A stretch of DNA of 64,000 nucleotides from Planctomycetales bacterium 71-10 (GTDB lineage Bacteria > Planctomycetota > Planctomycetia > Isosphaerales > Isosphaeraceae), in contig MKTT01000083.1 of the NCBI GenBank assembly GCA_001898385.1, forward strand, positions 25,937 to 89,936, read 5' to 3'. Positions 11,162 to 19,674 of this stretch are shown here, piece by piece. The translations under genes were made by a program, and so were the position numbers. A model generated the notes under the pieces. The model was given only the letters and a program-made list of their open reading frames with translations, ran no database searches and was not told where the DNA came from. Every line of letters starts with the position of its first letter. The first letter of the stretch is position 1.

Positions 11162-12778
11162 ATGTCGACCACTCGGTTTCGCAATCGCCTGCTCGCCGGC
11201 GGGATGCTCCTGGCGGCCTCTTCCGCAGCCCCGGCCCTCGCCGACGACCCCAAGGCGACGCCCCCCGACGTCGCCAAGACTGAGAAGGCCGAAGTTGAAG
11301 TGCCGGCCGTGAGCCTGCTGGACGCGATGCGCGACGGCCTGGTGGACGTGCAGGCCGAGGGGAAGGGCGACGGCCGGATGACGGTGGCGGTGACCAACCG
11401 GTCGAAGCGGCGGCTCAACGTCGTCCTGCCGCCGGGCCTCGTCGCCTCCGGCGCCGCCGGCCAGTTCGGCGGCATGGGCGGCATGGGCGGCGGCATGGGC
11501 GGCATGGGCGGCGGCATGGGCGGCATGGGCGGCGGCATGGGCGGCATGGGCGGCGGCATGGGCGGCATGGGCGGCGGCATGGGCGGCGGCATGGGCGGCG
11601 GCATGATGGGGGGCGGTATGGGCTCCCGCACGATGCCCCCCATGATGGGGATGATGATGCTGGCCCGCCTGATCATGGCGCTGTGCGGCGACTACGACAG
11701 CTGGGACCAGCGCAGCCTGGCCAGCGGCATGATGGGCGGTATGGGCGGCATGGGGATGGGCGGCGGCATGGGAGGCATGGGAGGCATGGGCGGCATGGGC
11801 GGCATGGGCGGCGGCATGCGGTCGGTGGCCCCGACCGGCCTGCCGTACGCGGCCCTGAAGCCGGGCCAGACCCGCAAGCTGCCGACCCGGCTCGTGAGCC
11901 TGAGCCCGCCGACCGACGAGGGTTCCATCCGACTCCCCGCCGAGGGCGAGAAGCTCCAGCTCGGCGACGTCTCGCAGCTGGGCGGCGACGCCCGCGTGGA
12001 GAAGGCGTTGCGGCGCCTGGCGGCGGAGAAGGCCCCGGAGTCGATCTCGCAGCTGGTGATGTGGCGGGTGGCGCAGGGGCTGGACTGGGCGACGATCGCC
12101 CAGATGGCCGAGAGGCGGGGGAAGAACTACGAGTACGAGCTGACGCTGGCGCAGGACTTCGTCGACCGGCTGGAGACGCTGAAGGACGACGAGTCGGGCG
12201 TGCTGCTGTTCCAGGTCGAGGCCAAGGGCTCCGACTCCGAAGTGACGGCGGCCGAGCTGACGAAGGCGCTGAAGGACAGGGCGGTGCTGGGCCTGTGGGC
12301 GCGCGAGGGGGTGCCGGCCGAGCCGACGGGGCCGGCGGTGGCCTGCCGGATCCGGGTCGACGGCGAGGAGGCGACGGTGCAGGTGGCCTCCAGCAACAGC
12401 ACGGGCCAGGCCTGGGTCCCGTTCGGCAAGTTCACGCTCGCGGTCCCGCGCAAGGAGGGGTCCCTGGACGCGGCCGTCCTCGCGGACGAGCTGGCGGGGG
12501 GCGTGCTGAGCCGCCTGGTGCGGGCGCAGGTGAGCCAGGGCCCGCGTGAGAAGGGGAAGGCGACGTACCGGATCAAGATCGACAACGCGTCGCCCTTGAT
12601 CCTCAACGGGCTGGCGATCGCGGGGGTGGAGAAGGGGGCGGAGGAGCCGAAGGAGCTGTCGGGGATCTGCATCTCGCCGCGTCGGAGCATGACGTTCCCG
12701 GCGAGCGAGGAGGTGGTGAAGGAGCTGGGGCTGAAGAAGGGGGTCCGCGTCACCGCCGCCGACCTCAGCGGCCTCTGA
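11162..12778 (+). CDS. Secreted Gly/Met-repeat protein A
   Basis: A 538-residue protein whose family I do not recognise. It has a signal peptide (R-F-R-N-R-L-L-A-G-G-M-L-L-A-A, cleavage near A-L-A-D-D), then a short conserved block (L-L-D-A-M-R-D-G-L-V-D, M-T-V-A-V-T-N-R-S). A first Gly/Met block follows (roughly residues 102-155, units G-G-M-G-G-M-G), then M-M-G-M-M-M-L-A-R and L-C-G-D-Y-D-S-W-D-Q-R-S-L-A, and a second Gly/Met block (about 190-220). The C-terminal half is globular, begins near L-P-Y-A-A-L-K-P-G-Q-T-R-K-L-P-T-R and ends in V-R-V-T-A-A-D-L-S-G-L. Methionine-rich repeats can bind soft metals, but no function is shown. A paralogue follows and an intrinsic terminator separates the two. 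Confidence 0.85.
   Translation: MSTTRFRNRLLAGGMLLAASSAAPALADDPKATPPDVAKTEKAEVEVPAVSLLDAMRDGLVDVQAEGKGDGRMTVAVTNRSKRRLNVVLPPGLVASGAAGQFGGMGGMGGGMGGMGGGMGGMGGGMGGMGGGMGGMGGGMGGGMGGGMMGGGMGSRTMPPMMGMMMLARLIMALCGDYDSWDQRSLASGMMGGMGGMGMGGGMGGMGGMGGMGGMGGGMRSVAPTGLPYAALKPGQTRKLPTRLVSLSPPTDEGSIRLPAEGEKLQLGDVSQLGGDARVEKALRRLAAEKAPESISQLVMWRVAQGLDWATIAQMAERRGKNYEYELTLAQDFVDRLETLKDDESGVLLFQVEAKGSDSEVTAAELTKALKDRAVLGLWAREGVPAEPTGPAVACRIRVDGEEATVQVASSNSTGQAWVPFGKFTLAVPRKEGSLDAAVLADELAGGVLSRLVRAQVSQGPREKGKATYRIKIDNASPLILNGLAIAGVEKGAEEPKELSGICISPRRSMTFPASEEVVKELGLKKGVRVTAADLSGL
11468..11618 (+). repeat. In-frame Gly/Met-coding tandem repeat
   Basis: Repeated units of GGCGGCATGGGC and GGCATGGGC encode alternating G-G-M and G-G-G-M. 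The array is nearly identical at the DNA level, so it can expand or contract by slippage in multiples of three. Similar arrays occur at about 11728-11820, and in the paralogue at 13247-13375 and 13480-13570. Confidence 0.9.
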
Positions 12779-12814
12779 TACGTTCGGCTTCGGCCTAAGA
12801 TCGACTTAATCTAG

Positions 12815-12863
12815 CTAGGCGACGCGGGCGGCTCCGGCCCCCGCGTCGCCTAGTTTTATTTGT
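12815..12863 (+). terminator. Intrinsic terminator after Gly/Met protein A
   Basis: A perfect 14-bp stem (12815-12828 with 12840-12853, arm CTAGGCGACGCGGG) with an 11-base loop, followed directly by TTTTATTTGT. This is a textbook rho-independent terminator on the plus strand, so the two Gly/Met paralogues are probably separate transcription units. Confidence 0.93.
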
Positions 12864-12944
12864 AGGCCGCGCCCCGGCGACGGCCTTGCTTGCGGCGTCT
12901 GCCGACGTCGTCTCCCTCTTCACCGAGCCCAAGGAGACACCCTG

Positions 12945-14522
12945 GTGCACCCCAGCGAATCCCCCTTCCGAACCCCCCTTCGAGCCCTGGCCCTGGGGCT
13001 TGCCTGCATCACCGGCTCGACCGCCCTCGCATGGGCCGACGACCCCGTCGGCAATTCGGCCGCGGAGGTGCCGGATGAAGCCCTCGACCTGAGCCTGCTG
13101 GACGCGATGCGCGACGGGCTGGTGGACGCGCAGGCCGAGGGGGACGGGGACGGCCGGATGACGGTGGCGGTGACCAACCGGTCGAGGCGGCGGCTCAACG
13201 TCGTCCTGCCGCCGGGCCTCGTCGCCTCCGGCGCCGCCGGCCAGTTCGGCGGCATGGGCGGCATGGGCGGCGGCATGGGCATGGGCGGCATGGGGATGGG
13301 CGGCATGGGCGGCGGCATGGGAGGGATGCGCGGCGGGATGGGAGGAGGGATGGGCGGCGGCATGCGGCGCGGCATGTCGGGCACGATGCCCCCCATGATG
13401 GGGATGATGATGCTGGGCCGCGTGATCATGCAGCTCTGCGGCGACTACGACAGCTGGGACCAGCGCAGCCTGGCCAGCGGCATGATGGGGATGCGCGGCG
13501 GCATGGGTGGGATGGGCATGGGGGGCATGGGAGGCATGGGCGGCATGGGCGGCATGGGCATGGGCATGCGCTCCGTCCGGCCGACCGGCCTGCCGTACGC
13601 GGCCCTGAAGCCGGGCCAGACCCGCAAGCTGCCGACCCGGCTCGTGAGCCTGACGCCGCCCGCGGCCGACGGGTCGGTCACGCGGCCCGCGGAGGGGGAG
13701 GCGCTGCGCCTCGGCGACGCCTCGCAGTTGGGCGGGGGCCGTCGCACCACGGAGGCCCTGCGGCGGCTGTCGGCGGCGAAGGCCCCGACGCGGGTGGCGC
13801 AGATGGTGGCGTGGAACGTGGCCCAGGGGTATGACTGGGAGACGGTCGCCCGGCTCGCGGAGCCGTGGGGGAACCCCTACGAGTTGACGCTCGCCCGCGA
13901 GTTCGTCGAGCGCCTGGACGAGCGGCCGGTCGAGGAGGCGGGCCTGCTGCTGTACGAGGTCGTGGCCGCGGACGACGCATCGCAAGCCAGGGCCGACGAG
14001 GCGGCCCGCGCCCTGAAGGACAAGGCCGTGATCGGCCTGTGGGCTCGCGAGGGCGTGCCGTCGGAGCCCGACGGCCCGGCCGTGGGCTGCAAGGTGCGGG
14101 TTCGGGGCGAGGAGGCGGTCGTCCAGGTCGTGGCGTCCGGGAAGCAGGGCGATGCGTGGGTGCCGTTCGGCAAGTTCACCGTGCCGACGGCCCGGGAGGG
14201 TGCGGACTTCGACCCGATCGCCTTCAACGACGCCGTGGCCGCCGGCCTGCTGGATCGGCTGGTCGTGGCGAGGCTGGCGCGCGGGCCCCGCGAGAACGGG
14301 AAGCCGACGTACCGGATCCGGATCGACAACGCGTCGCCGCTGATCCTCAACGGGCTGGCGATCGCGGGCGCGGCCGAGGAAGCCGACGCGCCCCGGCAGC
14401 TGGCCGGCCTCGGCGTCCCGCCGCGGCGCAGCCTGACGGTCCCGGCCTCCATCCAGGCGGTCGAGGATCTCGGGCTGGAGGACGGCGTCCGGGTCGTCGC
14501 CGCCGACCTGAGCGGGCTCTGA
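12945..14522 (+). CDS. Secreted Gly/Met-repeat protein B
   Basis: A 525-residue paralogue of the preceding gene with the same order of parts: signal peptide (A-L-G-L-A-C-I-T-G-S-T-A-L-A-W-A), the L-L-D-A-M-R-D-G-L-V-D block, a first Gly/Met array, the L-C-G-D-Y-D-S-W-D-Q-R-S-L-A block, a second Gly/Met array and the same C-terminal domain ending in D-L-S-G-L. The arrays differ in length and include some Arg, while the flanking blocks are almost identical at the DNA level. The globular C-terminal halves are clearly more diverged, with small gaps. GTG 12945 is taken as start because AAGGAG (12931-12936) is eight bases upstream. Function unknown; recent tandem duplication with drift of the arrays is inferred. 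Confidence 0.85.
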   Translation: MHPSESPFRTPLRALALGLACITGSTALAWADDPVGNSAAEVPDEALDLSLLDAMRDGLVDAQAEGDGDGRMTVAVTNRSRRRLNVVLPPGLVASGAAGQFGGMGGMGGGMGMGGMGMGGMGGGMGGMRGGMGGGMGGGMRRGMSGTMPPMMGMMMLGRVIMQLCGDYDSWDQRSLASGMMGMRGGMGGMGMGGMGGMGGMGGMGMGMRSVRPTGLPYAALKPGQTRKLPTRLVSLTPPAADGSVTRPAEGEALRLGDASQLGGGRRTTEALRRLSAAKAPTRVAQMVAWNVAQGYDWETVARLAEPWGNPYELTLAREFVERLDERPVEEAGLLLYEVVAADDASQARADEAARALKDKAVIGLWAREGVPSEPDGPAVGCKVRVRGEEAVVQVVASGKQGDAWVPFGKFTVPTAREGADFDPIAFNDAVAAGLLDRLVVARLARGPRENGKPTYRIRIDNASPLILNGLAIAGAAEEADAPRQLAGLGVPPRRSLTVPASIQAVEDLGLEDGVRVVAADLSGL

Positions 14523-14552
14523 TCCGGGGCCGCCGATCCCCGCCGCGACGCC

Positions 14553-15467
14553 TCACGGCCGCGGCAGGAATCGCCAGGCGTCGCCCCGGCGCGTGTCCCG
14601 CGAGCTGAACAGGGCGGGGGCCATCGCGCCGGCGGCGATGCGGAGGCCGACCTCCAGCCGCGGGCCGGGCCGCGAGAAGAACGCCGAGCCGTCCGCCAGC
14701 GCGACCCGGCCTTCGCGCACGGCCGGCAGCGCCCGCCATTCGGGGCGGTCGGCCACGACCGCCAGCTCGCGCTCGGCCCGGTCCAGCTCGAAGCCGCAGA
14801 GGGCCAGGATGATCACCTCGGGTTCGGCGTCGGCGATCTCGCCCCAGGTGACGCGCCGGGACCGCTCCCCCGCGCGGCCGAGGACCTCTTCGCCGCCGGC
14901 CAGCCGGATGATGTCCGGGTTCCAGTGGCCGGAGCAGAACGGCGGGTCGAGCCATTCCAGCAGCAGGACGCGGGGCTTGGGCCGGGTCGGGGTGATGAAC
15001 TCGTAGATCCAGCGCACCGTGCGGTGGAATCCGGCGACCAGGTACTCGGCCTCGACGGGGCGGTCGACCAGCTCGCCGACGCGGCGGAACATCGCGAACA
15101 CGTCGTCGAGCGTCCGCGGGTCGACGCTCTCGACGTGCGGCGAGCCGGGGAGCCGGGCGGCGGCGCGGCGGACGGTCCGCTCGTTGACGGCGCAGACGTC
15201 GCACTGCTCCTGGGTGAGGATCAGGTCGGGCCGGAGCGCCTCCAGCATGGCCTCGTCGAGCGAATAGAGGCCCCCCTGGTGCTCGGAGACCAGGGCGTCG
15301 ATCTCGGCGCCGGTCGCCTCGGCGGGGATGCGGCTGCTCGTGAGCTTCGGCAGCTCGCGCACGCTGGCCGGGTAGTCGCACTCGTGGGTCACGCCGACGA
15401 GGTCGTCCCGCCTCCCGAGGGCGCAGACCAGCTCGGTGAGGGACGGCAGGAGGCTGACGATCCGCAT
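14553..15467 (-). CDS. Cobalamin-binding-type (BtuF-like) protein
   Basis: A 304-residue protein of the BtuF/TroA helical-backbone fold: M-R-I-V-S-L-L-P-S-L-T-E-L-V-C-A-L-G at the start, G-V-T-H-E-C-D-Y-P, L-R-P-D-L-I-L-T-Q-E-Q-C-D-V-C-A-V, and L-E-W-L-D-P-P-F-C-S-G-H-W-N-P. These are typical of the cobalamin-binding protein group. It has no signal peptide, so unlike periplasmic BtuF it should be cytoplasmic or act without an ABC partner; no BtuC/BtuD gene is nearby. It starts 23 bp after the M16 peptidase stop and is probably its operon partner. ATG 15467 is preferred over a longer frame that overlaps the peptidase. Confidence 0.8.
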   Translation of the reverse strand: MRIVSLLPSLTELVCALGRRDDLVGVTHECDYPASVRELPKLTSSRIPAEATGAEIDALVSEHQGGLYSLDEAMLEALRPDLILTQEQCDVCAVNERTVRRAAARLPGSPHVESVDPRTLDDVFAMFRRVGELVDRPVEAEYLVAGFHRTVRWIYEFITPTRPKPRVLLLEWLDPPFCSGHWNPDIIRLAGGEEVLGRAGERSRRVTWGEIADAEPEVIILALCGFELDRAERELAVVADRPEWRALPAVREGRVALADGSAFFSRPGPRLEVGLRIAAGAMAPALFSSRDTRRGDAWRFLPRP

Positions 15468-15490
15468 GGCGCGGCCCTCGGGGGCGCCGT

Positions 15491-16729
15491 TCACTTCGGC
15501 GGTTGGATCTCGGTCGTCGGGCCGACGGAGACGACGGTCATGGGCCAGAGGGGCCACTCGCGGAGGAGGCGTCGGACCTGGTCGACGGAGACCCGGGAGA
15601 AGGCCTCCAGCTCCTGCTCGATCGGGAGGTAGGCGCGGCGGTAGACCCAGTGGAAGCCGAGCGAGGCCAGCCGGCCCATCGGCCGCTCGCTGCGGAGGAC
15701 GGAGCGGGCCAGCACCTTGTTCTTGGCCTGGGCCAGCTCCTCCTCGGTCACGCCCTTCGCCATGGCGTCGCGGCAGACCTCGGCGATGCGCCCGAGGTTG
15801 TCGTCGACGTCGTCGGGCTCGCAGGAGAGGAAGGTGTAGAAGCCGCCGGCCTGGTTGTAGTCCTGGTAGCTGATCTCGGCGCCGTCGGCGTAGCCGGGGT
15901 CGACCAGCGCCCAGTAGAGGTGGGAGCTGGTGTGGTCGCCGAGGATGGTGGCCAGCAGGTGGGCGGCGTAGCGGTCCTCGCTCTCCAGCGGGGGGCCGTC
16001 GGAGACGCCGACGATGGTCTGCTGGAGGTCCTCCTCGCGGAGGATGGCCTCGAAGGCGCGACGGCCGCGGACGGGCCGGGCCTCGCGGGTCGGTCGGTCG
16101 CCGGCCCAGGCGCGGCAGTGGTTCGACGCCAGCTCGACGAGCTGGCCCCAGTCCCCCTTGCCGGCGAAGCCCAGGACGATGTTCGCCGGGCTGTAGCGGC
16201 TGGCGAAGTAGGCCCGCATGTCCTCGGCCTTCATGGCGGTGATGGAGTCGACCGTGCCGAGGATGCTGTTCCCCAGCGGGTGGCCGCCGAAGTGGGCCGC
16301 CTTGGCCGCCTCGTAGGCGACGGACATGGGGTTGTCCATGTACATCCGGATCTCTTCGATGATGACCTTCTTCTCGGTCTCGAAGTCGTCCTCGCGGAGG
16401 GTGGGGCGGAGGATGTCGGCCAGGACGTCGAAGGCGCGCGGGAGGTATTCCGGGAGGCAGGTGAAGTGGTAGAAGGTGTCTTCCTCGGACGTCTGGGCGT
16501 TGTGCTTGGCGCCGACGCGGTCGAAGTCCTTGTTGACGGCCAGGGCGTCGCGGCGGGCGGTCCCCTTGAACGTCATGTGCTCCAGGAAGTGGGAGACGCC
16601 GGCCAGCTCGGGGGTCTCGTCGCGGCTGCCGGCCTTCACGAAGAAGCCGGCGGCGATCGAGTGCGCGTCGTCGTTCAGCTCGGCGATCACTTCCAGGCCG
16701 TTGTCGAGCGTCGTGTGGTGGAATCGCAT
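15491..16729 (-). CDS. M16 zinc peptidase, catalytic subunit
   Basis: A 412-residue M16B peptidase. The inverted zinc motif is intact as H-F-L-E-H-M-T-F-K-G-T near residue 50, with the downstream glutamates in K-K-V-I-I-E-E-I-R-M-Y. No signal peptide is seen, so it is likely cytosolic. It lies 29 bp after a second M16 gene whose zinc motif is lost, as in heterodimeric M16B enzymes (mitochondrial processing peptidase-like pairs), where one subunit cuts and the other supplies the Arg/Tyr loop. The substrate is unknown. The start is ATG 16729; a much longer open frame in this register runs through the upstream gene in the wrong phase and is a shadow. Confidence 0.92.
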   Translation of the reverse strand: MRFHHTTLDNGLEVIAELNDDAHSIAAGFFVKAGSRDETPELAGVSHFLEHMTFKGTARRDALAVNKDFDRVGAKHNAQTSEEDTFYHFTCLPEYLPRAFDVLADILRPTLREDDFETEKKVIIEEIRMYMDNPMSVAYEAAKAAHFGGHPLGNSILGTVDSITAMKAEDMRAYFASRYSPANIVLGFAGKGDWGQLVELASNHCRAWAGDRPTREARPVRGRRAFEAILREEDLQQTIVGVSDGPPLESEDRYAAHLLATILGDHTSSHLYWALVDPGYADGAEISYQDYNQAGGFYTFLSCEPDDVDDNLGRIAEVCRDAMAKGVTEEELAQAKNKVLARSVLRSERPMGRLASLGFHWVYRRAYLPIEQELEAFSRVSVDQVRRLLREWPLWPMTVVSVGPTTEIQPPK

Positions 16730-16758
16730 CGCGTTCGGTCCTCCGCCCCGGGGCCCGT

Positions 16759-18027
16759 TCAGGCCGGGAGCTTCACGTCCAGGGGGGTGGGGCCCAGCGT
16801 CAGGATGGTCAGCTCGCCCGGCTTCAGGAGGGTCTTCGCGTAGCCGGAGACCGACTCGGGCGTCAGGGCGTCCAGCTCGGCGGAGATCTCGTCGAGCGGG
16901 CGGACGCGGCCGAGGAAGTACCAGTCGGACGCCAGGGCGTTCGACCGGCTCATGCTGGACTCCTGGGCCATGATGAGCGACGACTTGAGGCCGGCCCGCA
17001 TGGTGTCCAGCTCCTCCAGGTCGACGCCGCCGTCGGCCAGGCGGGCGAACTCGGCGAGCATGACGTCTAGGGTCTCCTGGGCTCGCTCGGTGGAGGTGCC
17101 GGCGTAGCTGAGCATGGCGCCGCGGTTCCGCTGGCCCTCGTAGCTGGCGTAGACCGAGTAGCAGAGCCCGCGCTTCTCGCGGACCTCGGTGAACAGCCGG
17201 GCGGAGGAGTAGCCGCCGAGGATCGCGACGGCGGCGCGGGCGCGGTAGTAGTCGGGCCCGGCGACGGTCGCCGCGGGGGCGGCCATGGCGATCTGGATCT
17301 GCTGGGTCTCGCGGGCGATGTGGTCGAGCTTCGGCCCGGCGGGCGTCTCGACGAGCCTCGGCTCCGGGCGGGGCTCCCAGCGGCCGAACAGCTCGCCGAC
17401 GGCGTCGCGGAGGCGGGACCAGTCGATCGCGCCGGCGACGCCCAGGATGGCCCCGTTGGGGCGGTACGCGGCCCGGTGGAAGGCCCGCAGCGACTTGGGG
17501 GCGATCCGCGCCACGTCCTCGGCCGACCCGGGCGAGGGGCGGCCCCAGGGCTCGGGGAAGTGCCGCCGGCGCAGCTCGTAGATCACCTTGGAGCCGGGGT
17601 CGTCCTCCAGGCTCCGGAGGTTCTGGAGGCAGAGCGAGCGGATCGGCTCCACCTCCTCGTCTTCGAACCGGGGGCGGAGGACGACGTCGGCGAAGATCTC
17701 CAGGGCGGGGATCAGGTTCGCCCCCAGGGTGGCGGCGGCGAAGCTGGTGTGGAGCGTCTGGGCGCTCTCCGAGTGGCTGACGCCCAGGTCGTCCAGGTCG
17801 TTCAGCAGGGCGCGGCTGTCGCGGTCGCCGGCGCCTCGCATCAGCCATTCGCAGGCCATGGTGGCGGCCCCGCCGCCGACCTGAAGGCCCTCGGCGACCT
17901 CGTAGGCGGCCCCGGCGGGGATCAGCAGGGTGAACGAGGCCGACTGCACGCCGGGCATCGCCTCGGCGACGAGCACCAGGCCGTTGGGGTACTCGTGCTG
18001 CTGGATCGTCGCGGTTTGCGCCGGCAC
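16759..18027 (-). CDS. M16 peptidase homologue, non-catalytic subunit
   Basis: A 422-residue M16B-like protein that lacks the zinc site: the place of HxxEH reads M-A-C-E-W-L-M. It keeps the substrate-binding loop S-S-A-R-L-F-T-E-V-R-E-K-R-G-L-C-Y-S-V-Y in the second half, which in paired M16B enzymes is supplied by the non-catalytic partner. GTG 18027 is the start. Together with the following gene it should form an obligate heterodimer. An independent chaperone-like role is possible but less likely given the pairing. Confidence 0.88.
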   Translation of the reverse strand: MPAQTATIQQHEYPNGLVLVAEAMPGVQSASFTLLIPAGAAYEVAEGLQVGGGAATMACEWLMRGAGDRDSRALLNDLDDLGVSHSESAQTLHTSFAAATLGANLIPALEIFADVVLRPRFEDEEVEPIRSLCLQNLRSLEDDPGSKVIYELRRRHFPEPWGRPSPGSAEDVARIAPKSLRAFHRAAYRPNGAILGVAGAIDWSRLRDAVGELFGRWEPRPEPRLVETPAGPKLDHIARETQQIQIAMAAPAATVAGPDYYRARAAVAILGGYSSARLFTEVREKRGLCYSVYASYEGQRNRGAMLSYAGTSTERAQETLDVMLAEFARLADGGVDLEELDTMRAGLKSSLIMAQESSMSRSNALASDWYFLGRVRPLDEISAELDALTPESVSGYAKTLLKPGELTILTLGPTPLDVKLPA

Positions 18028-18177
18028 GGCGTCCCCCCGATTGCGAGCGGGCCGCCGCCCCCCGCGGGGCCGGACGCCGCTCGGTCCTGTGGATCTCTCG
18101 GCCCGCTCCGGTCGAGGGGCCGCACCGAGGATACACGCAAGCGCCCCCGCCGCGGAAGGCCGGCCCGCGCCCCGGGC

Positions 18178-18711
18178 TCAGGAGGCGTCGACCGCCTTGT
18201 ACAGCGTCTTCGCCTTGCGGAACCCCAGCGCCTTGTACAGCATCACGGCGGCGCGGTTCTCGGCCGTCACCTCCAGGTACGCCTTCCGCAGGCCGGCCTG
18301 GTGGAAGCCCCACAGCGCCCGGTTCACCAGCGCCCGGCCCAGGCCGAGTCCGCGGTAGGCCGGCAGAACCCCGACGTTCTGGATGGCACCGATCGGGCCG
18401 TAGTCCACGACCCCCTGGATCGTCCCGATATAACCATCCGGGGAGGCGATGAGCCAGGTGGCGGCCGGGAGGAACCCGGGCTTGCGGCGGATCTCCCGCA
18501 TCAGCCGGAGGCAGCCGTGGCGGTCCCCCAGGCAGGGGAAGACCGAGGCGTCGACGGCGTCGCAGAAGCTCTGGTACTTGATCTCGGCGTGCTCGGCCAG
18601 GAGCGTCTCGTCCCACGGAGCCCAGAAGAACCGGCCGGGCAGCGGCGGCGACAGGTTCGACCCGTCCAGGTCGACCTCCATGCGCAGCCGCTTGTAGTAG
18701 GTGATCGCCAT
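18178..18711 (-). CDS. GNAT family N-acetyltransferase
   Basis: A 177-residue GNAT enzyme. The acetyl-CoA motif A appears as V-G-V-L-P-A-Y-R-G-L-G-L-G-R-A-L (V-x-P-x-x-R-G-x-G), followed by the N-R-A-A-V-M-L-Y-K-A-L-G-F-R-K end motif. The N-terminal part has an unusual conserved look (Y-Y-K-R-L-R-M-E-V-D-L) that may bind the acceptor. The acceptor is unknown. It is the first gene of the same-strand run with the M16 pair, but 150 bp lie between, so co-transcription is uncertain. ATG 18711 is chosen because the longer frame adds only an Arg/Gly-rich low-complexity leader. Confidence 0.85.
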   Translation of the reverse strand: MAITYYKRLRMEVDLDGSNLSPPLPGRFFWAPWDETLLAEHAEIKYQSFCDAVDASVFPCLGDRHGCLRLMREIRRKPGFLPAATWLIASPDGYIGTIQGVVDYGPIGAIQNVGVLPAYRGLGLGRALVNRALWGFHQAGLRKAYLEVTAENRAAVMLYKALGFRKAKTLYKAVDAS

Positions 18712-18889
18712 CTGACGCCCGAAGGTCCGCCCGCCCGCACGCCGACCACCCCGCCGGCCCATGGGGCGGCGGCCGACCCCGCGGCCCGAGGGTCGTGACA
18801 TTCTAGGAAGGCCGCGCGGAGCGGTCAATCAGGCCGAGCCGCGGGGTGAACCTTTGGGTTTTGGCGGCCGATGCTCGGCGTCTTCCCCT

Positions 18890-18975
18890 CGCGGTGCTCC
18901 GTCGAGAACCCGGGGGAGCGAGCAAGCATCCTCCCCGGTTGTCTTGGGGAAAAGGATGGTTGTCATCACGCTTTT
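18890..18975. repeat. Degenerate copy of the TGCTCCGTCGAAAAC repeat
   Basis: TGCTCCGTCGAGAAC (about 18895) and, a little later, AGCATCCTCCCC with a nearby GTTGTCATCAC resemble the repeat units at 23400-23510 (TTCCGTCGAAAACAT, GTGATGACAAGCATCC). The copy is degenerate, lies between two minus-strand genes and is probably non-coding. Confidence 0.45.
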
Positions 18976-18990
18976 TCAAGGCCGCGGCCT

Positions 18991-19539
18991 TCAGGGCCGG
19001 GCGGATCGGGGACGCCATGGGGGCTTCTCGCCGCTGATGAGGAGGGTGGCGGTGCGGCCCCCGCTCGAACGGATCTCCCTCCTGGTGTGATAGGCCGCCG
19101 CCCCCATCCCGGTCGAGTCCGCCGACAAAACCTCGATCATCGTCGAGACGACGTTGGATCCGACGGCGGCCCCCCGCGCGGCGTTGCCCATCAGCTTGCC
19201 GATCGCCCTCCCGGCCGCCGCCCCCATCTTCTCGGCCCCTTTCTCAAGCGGGGTCGACGTCGCCTTGTCGTCCAGCCATCCCCCGACCTTCGCCCGGAGG
19301 CTTTTGTCCTTGTGATTCGTCACCAGGATCGTGTAGAGCGACGCCCCGGGGCGGCAGTCCTCGGACCTCACCACGATCGTCGCCGAGCGGGTGAAGATGG
19401 ACGTATCCAAATAGAACGTCTCGCCATCGTCGGCGCGGACGACGAAGACGCCGTCCGGCAGCCCAATCGTAGGGGCCGAGGATTGCAGGATGGCCCGCCT
19501 GATCCCTTCCGACTCGGCATTGTAGTAGAATGTGCTCAT
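18991..19539 (-). CDS. Hypothetical protein, 182 residues
   Basis: I do not recognise this protein. It starts M-S-T-F-Y-Y-N-A-E-S-E-G and its first half is beta-rich (V-F-V-V-R-A-D-D-G-E-T-F-Y-L-D). The middle carries a Gly/Ala-rich amphipathic or weak membrane stretch (G-A-A-A-G-R-A-I-G-K-L-M-G-N-A-A-R-G), and the C-terminus is basic. There is no signal peptide. It is a stand-alone gene with a near-consensus housekeeping promoter about 70 bp upstream, which argues that it is real and well expressed. ATG 19539 is chosen because the promoter lies between it and the next upstream in-frame ATGs. Confidence 0.65.
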   Translation of the reverse strand: MSTFYYNAESEGIRRAILQSSAPTIGLPDGVFVVRADDGETFYLDTSIFTRSATIVVRSEDCRPGASLYTILVTNHKDKSLRAKVGGWLDDKATSTPLEKGAEKMGAAAGRAIGKLMGNAARGAAVGSNVVSTMIEVLSADSTGMGAAAYHTRREIRSSGGRTATLLISGEKPPWRPRSARP

Positions 19540-19615
19540 GAATCGGCCTCGGGTCGTCGGACCGCGTCGCCGACCCCTCGGGATCAGGGGATTCGGGACC
19601 CGCCCCTCGACTCGA

Positions 19616-19644
19616 ATCATAGAGCCGTGTGACGAAAGTGTCAA
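19616..19644 (-). promoter_or_regulatory. Near-consensus sigma-70 promoter
   Basis: On the minus strand TTGACA (19644-19639) is followed after exactly 17 bases by TATGAT (19621-19616). Transcription would start near 19609 and give a leader of about 70 bases for the 182-residue hypothetical protein. Such a close match is rare in this GC-rich sequence. Confidence 0.8.
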
Positions 19645-19674
19645 TAAAGCGGATTTTGGTGCTAATGGGGCCGG

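Noticed and set aside
11468..11618. Repeated units that could suggest a CRISPR array
   Set aside because: Units are 9-12 bp, have no unique spacers, and encode G-G-M in frame; this is a coding repeat.
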